A DNA stretch of 64,000 nucleotides, from positions 434,001-498,000 of the forward strand of contig OY782871.2 in NCBI GenBank assembly GCA_963678555.2. The letters are read 5' to 3'. Positions 9,524 through 19,000 of this stretch are shown piece by piece. The position numbers and the translations under genes were made by a program. This stretch comes from SABI01 sp963678555 (lineage in GTDB: Bacteria > Spirochaetota > Spirochaetia > Sphaerochaetales > Sphaerochaetaceae). Each line of letters starts with the position of its first letter. Position 1 is the stretch's first letter. The notes below the pieces were generated by a model. The model was given only the letters and a program-made list of their open reading frames with translations, was not told the origin of the DNA and ran no database searches.

Positions 9524-10393
9524 CTAGGTGATGATCATCTCCCCGGCGCCGGAGGCGACTTCCGTGAGGAAGTGTGCCAGCATACGCCGTGTCGACAACC
9601 GTCTGTATGTGGGCATCGCATGCGGGGAGAGAATCGCATCGTACGCATCGAGGAACTGTTCAAGAACAGAAGGAATCTCTGTGACATTCCTTCCCTCCAG
9701 AAGCTTCTCCACCTCTGCACTACGTGCGACCTTGGGCCCGCTGGCTCCATTGGCACTTCTGAAGTCCTGAATGATCCCCTCATCGTCTATCGTGATAGCA
9801 GCGGATATACTCAGCTTTGAAATGGCATTGGCCTTTCTGGTGCCTATCTTGCGGTACCACACATGTGAATAGGCTTTTTCAGGAAGCGGAATCCTCACTT
9901 CCAACAGCAGCTCGTCATCTTTGAGGTCTGTCTCCTTCGGACCGGTGATGAACTCGTCGAGAAGCAGAGTCCTCTGCCCGGTGGCGCTCACGAGCGTCAC
10001 CTTTGCATCCATCATGATCAGAGGTACGGGAAGATCGGCCTTCGGAGATGCGTTGCATACATTCCCTCCGATGGTCGCAAGGTTTCTCAGAGACTCGGCT
10101 CCCATCATGCTGGCAGCCTTCTGTACGGCATAGGGAACTGAAGGATCATCCTCAATGGCATGACAGGTGGTTCCGCTGCCGATGACGATCTCATCTCCCT
10201 CGCGTCTGATATATGTCAACTCTTCCAGAGAAGAGATGATCATGACGGGCCACGGGAACGATGGGACGACCCCGGTTCCTCTGCGGTGCATCACCATCAG
10301 GTCAGTCCCTCCGGCCAGAGGTTTTGCTCCCGTTTCCTTCCGTATTCTCAGTGCCTCTTCGAGAGTCTGCGGGATATAACTGGTCTCTACCAT
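9524..10393 (-). CDS. xdhB: xanthine dehydrogenase FAD-binding subunit
   Basis: FAD-binding subunit, 289 residues, of a three-subunit xanthine dehydrogenase. It shows the FAD motifs AGGTDLMV near residue 27 and LATIGGNVCNASPKAD near 105, then the C-terminal CODH flavoprotein domain. It overlaps the Fe-S subunit gene by 7 bases. It should take electrons from the Fe-S subunit and pass them to NAD+ or another acceptor. 38 bases separate it from the following deaminase gene. Confidence 0.92.
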   Translation of the reverse strand: MVETSYIPQTLEEALRIRKETGAKPLAGGTDLMVMHRRGTGVVPSFPWPVMIISSLEELTYIRREGDEIVIGSGTTCHAIEDDPSVPYAVQKAASMMGAESLRNLATIGGNVCNASPKADLPVPLIMMDAKVTLVSATGQRTLLLDEFITGPKETDLKDDELLLEVRIPLPEKAYSHVWYRKIGTRKANAISKLSISAAITIDDEGIIQDFRSANGASGPKVARSAEVEKLLEGRNVTEIPSVLEQFLDAYDAILSPHAMPTYRRLSTRRMLAHFLTEVASGAGEMIIT

Positions 10394-10866
10394 AGTCCTT
10401 CTCCCCTCTCACTTGCGAGTTTGATGCTCTCTACAATAAGATCGTACCCTGTGCACCGGCAGAGATTACCGGCGATACCGAGACGGATCTCCTCCTCGGT
10501 TGGTTTCGCGTTCTTGTTGAGAAGGGACTCGGCTGCAATGACCATACCGGGAATGCAGAAACCACACTGAACTGCCCCTCCGTCTGCAAAGGCCTCTATG
10601 ATCGTCTTTCCCCGGTCGGTCTCTCTGAGACCTTCTATGGTCATGATCTCCTTGCCCTTCACGGCGCCCACCGGCACCATACAGGTGGTGATGAGACGTC
10701 CGTTCATCAGGACGGAACAGGCTCCACACTCACCCTCTCCGCAGGCTTCCTTTGTTCCGAACAGACCGAAGTCCTCCCTGAGGACATCAAGAAGGCGCTT
10801 CAGGGGATCACAGGTGATAGCGACCTCACTATTGTTCAGAGTAAATCGGATCTCATCTATCATCAC
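10387..10866 (-). CDS. xdhC: xanthine dehydrogenase 2Fe-2S subunit
   Basis: A 159-residue [2Fe-2S] ferredoxin-type subunit with both cluster sets intact: plant-type cysteines C42, C47, C50, C62 (ACGEGECGAC) and the second cluster C101, C104, C136, C138 (QCGFC, NLCRCTGY). It relays electrons from the molybdenum centre to FAD. It overlaps both neighbours (4 and 7 bases), so the three subunits are translationally coupled. It provides a direct comparison for the cysteine-less N-terminal domain of the XdhD protein in the same cluster. Confidence 0.95.
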   Translation of the reverse strand: MMIDEIRFTLNNSEVAITCDPLKRLLDVLREDFGLFGTKEACGEGECGACSVLMNGRLITTCMVPVGAVKGKEIMTIEGLRETDRGKTIIEAFADGGAVQCGFCIPGMVIAAESLLNKNAKPTEEEIRLGIAGNLCRCTGYDLIVESIKLASERGEGLW

Positions 10867-13001
10867 ATCATCTCCATTAAGATTTCCGGAGGGACAGGAA
10901 TCGATCTGATCTCCTTACCAACAGCACGGCTCACTGCATCAATATAGGCAGCAGATGCTCCATTGAAGACCAGCTCACCCATGCCCTTCGCTCCATGAGG
11001 ACCGAACTCGTAGGGATTATCAACCAGTGTACAGACCTGAGAAGGGAAATCCATGCTGGTGGGAATGATATAATCGGACAGTCCCGTCTGCTTGAACCCT
11101 GTCTTCGAACTGAAGTCCAGTTTCTCCATCGCCGCGTATCCGAGCGACTGGGCGATTCCTCCGTTGATCTGACCGTGAACGATCAGTTCGTCGATGGCGA
11201 GGCCCACATCGTGGCTTGACCAGATTCCCTTCGTGTTAACTTCAGTTGTCAGAGGATCAACCTCTACCTCGATGACACAGGCACCCCATCCGTAGCCGAT
11301 GTAGGCATCACCCTGGAAGGTAGACTGGTCCCAGGGAAATCCCTCGGGATGGTTGTACTCTTCTTCGACAACGAGTTCCCTGCCTTCCACCCACTGCTCT
11401 CTCAACCTGGCAGCTGAACGCTGGGCAATTGCACCGACGATCATCGTCGAGCGGCTTGCCACGGTAGGTCCGCTGTCACTTACCACCGAGGTGTCGGGCT
11501 GAGGATACCGGACCCGTTCAAGTTCGATACCCAGTTCATCGGCGACTATCTTCGTCAGTGCAGTCTGGAAACCCTGTCCCATCTCGGTCGAACCGATCAG
11601 GATATCGACAGTATCGTCAGTGTTCTTTCTGAGGCGGACCCTGGCCTTGATGATCATCTGTTCACCGTTACCGGTGAAGGCTCCCCCGTGATTGTAGAAG
11701 GAAATCCCCACTCCCCGGAGGGAACCGGGCGCATAGGTTTTCGCCTTCTCAAGGTAGCCGCTCTGATCAAGCACCTGCTGAGCCATCTCAGGAAGAACCA
11801 CGGTCTCGAATATATGCCCGTTCGTGACAGTCACATCCCCTTTCTTGAGGAAATGCTTCTTTTTCAGTTCAAACGGGTCGATACCCAGCTGCGTAGCGAT
11901 ATGGGCAAGATGTGTCTCAACAGCGAACAGGGTCTGAGGTGCTCCGAATCCTCTGAAGGCGTCACTGGGGAACGTATTGGTAGCAACCGCACGCCCTCTC
12001 ACCCTGGAGTTCGGAATGTTATACACGCCTGTCGCATGGAAGACACCTCTCTGGAGAACGACGTATGAAGAGCTTTCGTAACCGCCTGCGTTATATACGA
12101 CATCAACATCCATTGCAGTGATATTCCCATCCTTGTCAACAGCCGTTCTGAAACGGGTTCTGCTCGGGTGGCGTTTCACCGAATAGGCACTGTCCTCATG
12201 CCGGTCAAAGATCAGCTGAACGGGTTTTCCCGTCACATAGGCTGCCACGAGGAGCGGTCCTGCCAGAACATCGGGAAAGTGCTCCTTCCCTCCGAAGGCT
12301 CCTCCGGTGACGCTCTGGCGTACGATGATATCCTCATAGGGACGGTTGATGAGTGCGGCGATCGACTTACGTACATAGAACGGGCACTGCGCACTCACAT
12401 GAATGACGAACGTATCACCTTCCGGCATCGCAATGGCACCATTGGTCTCAAGGTGGACATGCTCCTGCCAGCCGGTGTTGATCTCTTCCTCGAAGATTCT
12501 GTCACTGCCGGAGAAGACCTCCTCCACATCACCCTTATTGATGGTGAAGTCACAGAAACAGTTATCCTCACCGACAAAGGCTCCTCCCTTGCAGGCAAGT
12601 CCTTCCTCGATCGTTACCGCGTACTCGCTTTCATCATAGGCAACCTTCACCTGATCGGCAAGGTCCTGGAGAACTCCACGGTCCGGGCCGACAATCAGAC
12701 CGATCGTCTCACCGATAAAGCGAACCTCGTCCTCGGCGAAACAGCGATAATCGGTCTTGATCATGTGCAGCTGGTTCTTGCCGCCCTCGGGGATATCCTT
12801 CGCTGAGATGAACGAATACCCGGAAGGCAGTACAGGAATCGAGATATCGAGAATCTTACCTCTCGGAACGGTAGATCTGACCATCCTGGCATAGATCATA
12901 CCATCAAAAGTATAATCAGCAATGTACTGTGTATGTCCTGAGGCTTTGGCAATGGCGTCTACTCTTCTCGTAGACGTTCCGATTGACTTCTGCTGCATCA
13001 A
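10863..13001 (-). CDS. xdhA: xanthine dehydrogenase molybdopterin-binding subunit
   Basis: Catalytic molybdenum subunit of 712 residues: hammerhead domain at the N-terminus (RVDAIAKASGHTQYIADY), then the cofactor domain with GGAFGGKEH near 240, and the C-terminal GPHGAKGMGEL with the catalytic Glu. It hydroxylates hypoxanthine/xanthine, or in reverse reduces uric acid. First gene of a six-gene minus-strand run (xdhA-xdhC-xdhB-deaminase-ygfM-xdhD). AGGAGGG just upstream is a strong ribosome site; the adjacent ATG pair (13001/12998) leaves a one-codon doubt. The 386 bases ahead should hold its promoter. Confidence 0.93.
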   Translation of the reverse strand: MMQQKSIGTSTRRVDAIAKASGHTQYIADYTFDGMIYARMVRSTVPRGKILDISIPVLPSGYSFISAKDIPEGGKNQLHMIKTDYRCFAEDEVRFIGETIGLIVGPDRGVLQDLADQVKVAYDESEYAVTIEEGLACKGGAFVGEDNCFCDFTINKGDVEEVFSGSDRIFEEEINTGWQEHVHLETNGAIAMPEGDTFVIHVSAQCPFYVRKSIAALINRPYEDIIVRQSVTGGAFGGKEHFPDVLAGPLLVAAYVTGKPVQLIFDRHEDSAYSVKRHPSRTRFRTAVDKDGNITAMDVDVVYNAGGYESSSYVVLQRGVFHATGVYNIPNSRVRGRAVATNTFPSDAFRGFGAPQTLFAVETHLAHIATQLGIDPFELKKKHFLKKGDVTVTNGHIFETVVLPEMAQQVLDQSGYLEKAKTYAPGSLRGVGISFYNHGGAFTGNGEQMIIKARVRLRKNTDDTVDILIGSTEMGQGFQTALTKIVADELGIELERVRYPQPDTSVVSDSGPTVASRSTMIVGAIAQRSAARLREQWVEGRELVVEEEYNHPEGFPWDQSTFQGDAYIGYGWGACVIEVEVDPLTTEVNTKGIWSSHDVGLAIDELIVHGQINGGIAQSLGYAAMEKLDFSSKTGFKQTGLSDYIIPTSMDFPSQVCTLVDNPYEFGPHGAKGMGELVFNGASAAYIDAVSRAVGKEIRSIPVPPEILMEMM

Positions 13002-13387
13002 GCACCCTCCTTAAGTCTCATACATCGTAAGCGCATATGCGCCGCGTATGACGTAGCACAGCTCTGCATGGCACCGTATAGTATACCTCAATACCCCTCC
13101 ATTTGCTAGCATGTTTCCTGCAGACGAGACGGTCTATATTCGAGGAACAGTCACAACTGTGGACTCCCGGCAGACGGAGAATCGTATTCATGTTTCTTCC
13201 GACTCAACAGTGTCTGCCTGATCCACCTGTGAACAGGTCATCCTGAACGGCACAACATACCGTGCCTGTATCCGGCCGGGCGGGTGCTCCGGCTGCATGA
13301 AATGCCCGGTGGCGCACCGGATGACCGGTCGATACACCATCGGGCGGACTGTCTCAAGGGCACAGGCCCTTGAGATGTCCATTGAGA
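13002..13387. promoter_or_regulatory. 386-base gap ahead of the xanthine dehydrogenase operon
   Basis: No convincing gene; the 64-codon frame 13188-13382 has no ribosome site or family. A possible minus-strand -10 TATACT lies near 13080-13085, with only a weak -35. Palindromes: GCGCATATGCGC at 13031-13042, ACCTGT-GA-ACAGGT at 13225-13238, and a perfect 10-pair stem TCTCAAGGGC/GCCCTTGAGA at 13352-13375 with a 4-base loop, directly after the ygeY stop. The last may end the ygfK-ssnA-ygeY transcript, although it has no T-run. Confidence 0.5.
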
Positions 13388-14608
13388 TTAGGCTCTGCTG
13401 TCCAGTGTGTACGGCAGCATCGCGTAGAAAGCCGCACAGATCTCGAGGTCGTCGACCCGTGTGATCTCGTTCGGTGCGTGCGCCTGATTTTCATCTCCAG
13501 GCCCGAATCCGATAGCGGGAATCTTGTGTCTCCCTGTAGTGGCGACCAGGTTCGTGCTGAAGGTCCACTTATCGACAACAGGAGCTGAACCGTACAGTTT
13601 CGTGTAGGCTTCCACACCGCTGGTGACAAGAAAGTGGTCCTCGTCGATCTTCCATGTCGGGAAGTAGAGTTCCTGGTGGTAGTCTTTCTGTGTCCATCCG
13701 AGCTTTTCATAGATAGGCATCTCAACGATGATATCATCAACGCTGTCACCGGTAGCCTTCGAGACATACTCCTTCACCTGGCTGATTGCAAGATCAGCAT
13801 CCTCACCCCAGGTAAGACGTCGGTCACAGTACAGCATCGCATAGTCAGGCACAGCACACTGTGACGGTCCCTTCACGTCCATCTGCGAAACGGTGATGGT
13901 TCCCTTCCCGAGGAAGTTCCCTTCATCGGGCTGAAGGTCTTCGTTGAGCTGTTCGATGGCCAATGCGGCCTTGCTTGCCTTGTATGCCGCTGATACTCCG
14001 CGTTCGGGAGCCGATCCGTGACAGCTGATTCCCTTGAGGAATACCCGTATCTCCATCCGTCCGCGGTGTCCGCGGTAGAGACGGCAGCTGGTAGGTTCGG
14101 TGCTGACGATCAGTTCCGGCTTGAACTTCTCTTCTTCGATCAGATACTTCCAGCACATACCGTCACAGTCTTCTTCCATGACAGTGAAGGTGAAGTAGAT
14201 ACTGTACTCACCGCCGTAGCCGAGCTCCTTGAGGATACGTCCTGCGGTGATCATCGAAGCGGCTCCGCCTTTCTGATCACTGGTTCCGCGACCCTTCACC
14301 AGACCGTCTGCGATCTCGCCGCTGAACGGGTCGAAATCCCAGTTGTCAAGGTTACCGACTTCCACCGTGTCGATGTGTGCATCGAACGCAATCGTCTTCT
14401 CTCCATACCCCACGCGGCCGATCACCGACCCGAGCCCATCAATTCTCACTTCGTCGAAACCCGCTTCTTCACAGAGGCTCACGATAAGACGGCATACGTC
14501 CTCTTCCCTGCTGCTGTACGATTTGACCTGAACCATCTTCGAAAGGTTCTGTGCGGTGTACATCTTGTATTCAGCAGCCTTTGCTCTGATCTGTTCCTGA
14601 ATTCCCAT
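13388..14608 (-). CDS. ygeY: YgeY family M20 metallohydrolase
   Basis: A 406-residue M20/ArgE-DapE-type hydrolase of the YgeY subfamily. The metal-ligand motif AFDAHIDTVEVG lies near residue 75 and GRGTSDQKGG near 105; the catalytic Glu pair VMEEDCDG is near 140. YgeY is a conserved member of the anaerobic uric acid cluster, presumably acting on a ureido or amide intermediate. The start at 14608 is preferred over the ATG at 14644: AAGGAG lies 8-9 bases upstream, and the length then fits the family. Third gene after ygfK and ssnA. Confidence 0.92.
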   Translation of the reverse strand: MGIQEQIRAKAAEYKMYTAQNLSKMVQVKSYSSREEDVCRLIVSLCEEAGFDEVRIDGLGSVIGRVGYGEKTIAFDAHIDTVEVGNLDNWDFDPFSGEIADGLVKGRGTSDQKGGAASMITAGRILKELGYGGEYSIYFTFTVMEEDCDGMCWKYLIEEEKFKPELIVSTEPTSCRLYRGHRGRMEIRVFLKGISCHGSAPERGVSAAYKASKAALAIEQLNEDLQPDEGNFLGKGTITVSQMDVKGPSQCAVPDYAMLYCDRRLTWGEDADLAISQVKEYVSKATGDSVDDIIVEMPIYEKLGWTQKDYHQELYFPTWKIDEDHFLVTSGVEAYTKLYGSAPVVDKWTFSTNLVATTGRHKIPAIGFGPGDENQAHAPNEITRVDDLEICAAFYAMLPYTLDSRA

Positions 14609-14686
14609 CTCTATATTCTCCTTATCCTGTATCATACTATCCACGATCCCGTGGTATTTCTCGTATCCTGCAGACTCACAGATTAG

Positions 14687-16027
14687 TCAGTGCGCCTTGA
14701 TCGTATCCACCTTCTTCCAGATCCGCCTGCCTACCTCGGCCGCCTTCGCGTAAATCTCATTGACATCGAAGTCAAAGGCTCTGCCGTTCATGACCATCTT
14801 CCCGTTCACCATGACCGAGTCAACACTGTTGCTGCTCATGCCCCACACCACGTGAGTGGCAAGGTTCTCATCCTCCAGCGGGGTGGGAGAACGGTAGTCC
14901 ATGATGGTGATATCGGCCTTATACCCCGGTGCGATCCTTCCGAACTTCTCGCTGAACATCGATTCAAGGAGGAGGTTGCCCCGTGAGAGCACTTCGACAA
15001 AATCAGACGGCCACCAGGAGAAGCCCATATCACGGTGTTTGAAGAAGGCTATCTTGATCTCCTCGAACATGTTTCCTCCGCATCCATCGGTACCGAGCAC
15101 GAGATTATTCAGCTTCTGCAGCCGGGTGAAGTATCCTACGTTGTTGTTCATGTTGCTTCTCGGATTGTGCGCGAGGAACGAGCCTCTTGCATTGAGAGTC
15201 TCCACCTCCGAATCATTCAGGTGCAGACCGTGCACAAGAAGTGATTTTTCGCTGAGTAGTCCCGCCCGGTCAAGACGTTCCACGATATCCTGATGATAGA
15301 TATGGTGAGAATGAGCAACATCATATCGATCTTCCGCGATATGCAGATGTATGCCGCGACGGGTGGTGTCCACTGCATCCTTCATCAGCTCGAGGGAGGC
15401 ATCACACAAGGTGAAGGGAGCATGACCGCCAACCATCGCCTCCACCAGCTGATACTCTCCGTTCCGGCGGCCGGCATCGACACTGGCGGCAAAGGAGATA
15501 TTCTCCTGGGCGCCCAGACGTGCTTCCTCAACCCCGCCGTTCCGATTGGTCATCTCATAGCAGGTGGCTCCTCTCAGTCCGGTCTCCCTCATACCCCGTG
15601 CGATCACATCCAGCGAACCGGTGATAAACGAGGGGGACGCATGGTGATCGACCACTGCTGTCGTGCCAGCCGAGATCGCGTCGATGGAAGAGATCAGGGA
15701 CGAGTAGTACAACGCCTCTTCATCAAGGGCACGGTCGAGTCTCCACCACCATTCCTTGAGTATCTGTATAAAATCGGTCTGGGGGCCGCTTGAGACAAGC
15801 ATACCGCGGGAGAGCCCGCTGTAGTAGTGATGATGGGAGCAGACCATACCGGGCATAACGGACTTGCCGTCCAGTTCATACACCACAGCTTCGGGGTACT
15901 TCCCGGCAAGATTTTTTCCCACTTCCTTGATCAGATCATCTTCTACGACTACATCAACACCTCGCAGAACCGAATAGGGAGGAGTCGTCTGCAATACATT
16001 CCCGTTTTTTAATACAACTGTTGACAT
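14687..16027 (-). CDS. ssnA: SsnA-type putative aminohydrolase
   Basis: Amidohydrolase superfamily member of 446 residues matching SsnA: PGMVCSHHHYYSGLSRG around 59-75 with metal-binding HHH at 65-67, then VVDHHASPSF near 125, HLHIAED near 225, HGLHLND near 262 and a GTDGCGG stretch near 305. SsnA is one of the conserved purine/uric acid cluster proteins; its chemical step is not settled from sequence. It follows ygfK by 11 bases and precedes ygeY by about 80, so these three are probably one transcript. Confidence 0.93.
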   Translation of the reverse strand: MSTVVLKNGNVLQTTPPYSVLRGVDVVVEDDLIKEVGKNLAGKYPEAVVYELDGKSVMPGMVCSHHHYYSGLSRGMLVSSGPQTDFIQILKEWWWRLDRALDEEALYYSSLISSIDAISAGTTAVVDHHASPSFITGSLDVIARGMRETGLRGATCYEMTNRNGGVEEARLGAQENISFAASVDAGRRNGEYQLVEAMVGGHAPFTLCDASLELMKDAVDTTRRGIHLHIAEDRYDVAHSHHIYHQDIVERLDRAGLLSEKSLLVHGLHLNDSEVETLNARGSFLAHNPRSNMNNNVGYFTRLQKLNNLVLGTDGCGGNMFEEIKIAFFKHRDMGFSWWPSDFVEVLSRGNLLLESMFSEKFGRIAPGYKADITIMDYRSPTPLEDENLATHVVWGMSSNSVDSVMVNGKMVMNGRAFDFDVNEIYAKAAEVGRRIWKKVDTIKAH

Positions 16028-16038
16028 GATCGTTCCTC

Positions 16039-19000
16039 CTACAGATCCACTGAACCGAGCAGATATGCATGGCTGCTCACGACTTCATGGATAATCGCTT
16101 TCACTTCTTCACTCACTCCGTCACCTTCTACCCCGTCTACACCGATCGAGAGGAGCGAGATCTTTCCGTTCTCTCTGACAGTGACCTGCTCACCCTGAAC
16201 AAAGAATCCCGAGTTCGTCGAGGTATTGAAATCCTGTTCAAGGCTGAACAGTGTCAGCTTGTCCTTGTAGGGAGTCCCCTGATGCGGACAGAACGTACCA
16301 CAGTTACCGCATTCATTGCAGAATGCATCAAGGTGGACGATCTGGAACGGGTTCTCGAACAGGTCGCTCCTATCTCTCAGATCAATGGCGACATTGGCAC
16401 GGTTGGGACAGACATCGACACACTTATTACAGATATAGGAACACTCCATACATCTGACTGACTCGCGTGTCGCAAAAGCTTCGATTGAAGGAGACACCGG
16501 TATCGAATGCCCGAGGGTGCTCTTCTTGCTTCGTATCGCCGAGAAGAAGGCATCCTCTGCGGCTTCGACCTCGGCAAGCTCCTGCGCTGAGAGCTCTTCC
16601 TCGTCTTCTTCGTGGTCATGGTCATGATCATGATCGTGATCGTGATCGTGGTCGTGATCGTGAGTACAGTCGCAATCATCATCCGAACAGTCACATTCGT
16701 GCTCATCCTCGTACCCGCTGAGAACTCTGTCTATTGCGGACTCTACCGCCTTTCGACCGCTGGCAATACACTGAACAACCGTCGAAGGTCCCGTGGAGGC
16801 ATCACCGATAACGTACACATCCTCTATGTCACTCATCAGCGTTTCCCTGTCCGCGGCTGCCCACCCCTTTTCGTTGAGCGGGAGACCGAAGGAGTTGAGA
16901 CGTGCACCGTCAACCTTCTCACCGATTGCTGTGATAAGCGTGTCACAGGGGAGGTCAAAGCTCTGTTCAGTGGCAACAGGACGCGCTCTGCCCGATGCAT
17001 CCGGCTCTCCGAGTTTCATGACTGTACATCCGAGGACCCCGTCCTCGGTAAGGGAATCGGGATTGGCAAGGAAGATGAACTTCACGCCGTCTTCGAGAGC
17101 ATTCTCGTACTCTTCGAGATCTGCCGGCATCTGAGCCTTCGTTCTGCGGTACACGACAGTGACATCCTCGACACCCTCGACTCGGGCAGCCGAACGGGCT
17201 GAATCCATCGCTGTATTTCCTCCGCCTACGATCACCACATGCTGTCCGAGCTCGATCTTCTCCTTCCTGTTGAACCTGTTCAGAAAATCGAGAGAGGCAA
17301 TGATCTTGGAGCGATCACCCTTCAGAGCGATCTCATTGTCCACCTCAGCACCGATCGCATAGAACAGATGCTCGTATCCCTCTGCCTTGAGGGCATCAAT
17401 CGTGATCTGTTCCTGAGTACAGTTGAAGAAGAATTCAACACCGTGAGCCTTGATGAAATCGATATCAGCCTGCAGGGCGCTCTCGGGGAAACGATACGAC
17501 GGAATGACATAGCGGGTGACTCCGCCGGCATTCTCCTCACGTTCGAACACACTCACCTCGAACCCTGCACGGGCAAGGAAGTAGGCAGCGGACAGACCGG
17601 CAGGTCCGGCCCCGATCACAGCAGCCTTCACATCAGTCTTCTCCGGCTTCTCCCACCTCTCCAGGTATTCAGTGAAACCGTTTTCGACAGCGATCTTCTT
17701 CATCTCCCGAATCTGGACAGCCCCTTCATAATCCATTCTCGTACAGTGGTACTGACACTGATGATCACAGATATATCCTGTGAGGTTCGGCAGAGCGTTC
17801 GAATCATAGATCACCTCGAGAGCATCCGCGTAACGCCCCTCACCGACAAGCTGGATATAATCAGGAATCATCTGGTGAATCGGACAGGCAACAACACAGG
17901 GAGCAACATAACAGTCTGTCAGGGGAAGCTTGGTGGGCACACTGGCAGTATCATCCCCACGGAAATCCTTCTGAGTTTCCTTCATCGTCCGTGCCTTCAG
18001 TGCCAGAGCCTGAAGTGCTTCAACGTCTATATCCGTCCTATCCCAGGTGGCAGCATCCTTCTCGAGGATCTCAACCATCTGCTTCAGCCGGGTATACCCG
18101 CCGGGCTTGAGGAGGTCAGTGGCAAGGGTAATCGGCCTGATACCGGTCTCGAAGATATCGAGAACCGTGAAAGCATTGGCTCCGCCGCTGTAGCTGATCG
18201 GCAGCTTTCCATCGAACTCACGGGAAAGCAGAGAACCCACCTGGGTGGAGATCGGAAGGAGCGTCCTTCCGCTCATATACATCTCGCCTCCGGGAAGTAC
18301 ACCCTGATCATTGACCGAACCCAGGGTATTGGTCAGCTTGACACCGAAACCGAGTTCCATCTCGGCTGCGAGGTCGACAAGACGATGCAGCATGGAGAGA
18401 GCATCATCCCACTGCAGGTCATGATCAAAACTTGATTTGGACAGGTGCAGATACTCATACCCGAGCGAATCGAGAATATCCCGCACGGCCTCGTAACCGA
18501 GCAGCGTAGGATTGAGCTTCACGAACGTATTGAGTTTCTTCTCGGTGAGTATGTAGGAACAGATAGCTTCGATCTCGGCCGGAGGACATCCGTGCATCGT
18601 ACTGATCGTGATCGAGGGGGAGATATGTTTCGATATGCTGGAAGGAACGGCCTTCACCGCCTCGGCATACTGCTCCCAGGGAGTTCCGGCAAGGAGCGTG
18701 CCCTCTTCAAGCATCACCTTGAGGGATTCGATATATCCTGCGAATACAGCAGATGCATCCGCATCGATCATCGAGTCGATATACTGCTGCATCTTCGGCT
18801 GCCTGATCCCTTCGAGGTCATACCCAATGCTCATATTGAAAATGAACGTAGGATCACCGACCTGTCCGTTGTGGAACAGTGCATCAATGAGGTGGAGAAT
18901 GATATAGGCCTTGACGTACTCATCGTGAGCCTTCTCGAGAGTGAACTCGGTTGACCACTCCACATTGTATCCCTCATCTCTGACATCGATGCAGGGCTTC

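Noticed and set aside
13188..13382. 64-codon minus-strand frame in the gap before the xanthine dehydrogenase genes
   Set aside because: No ribosome site, no homologous features and biased composition of non-coding DNA.
17239..18435. 398-codon plus-strand frame opposite ygfK
   Set aside because: Antisense shadow of YgfK with no recognisable domain.
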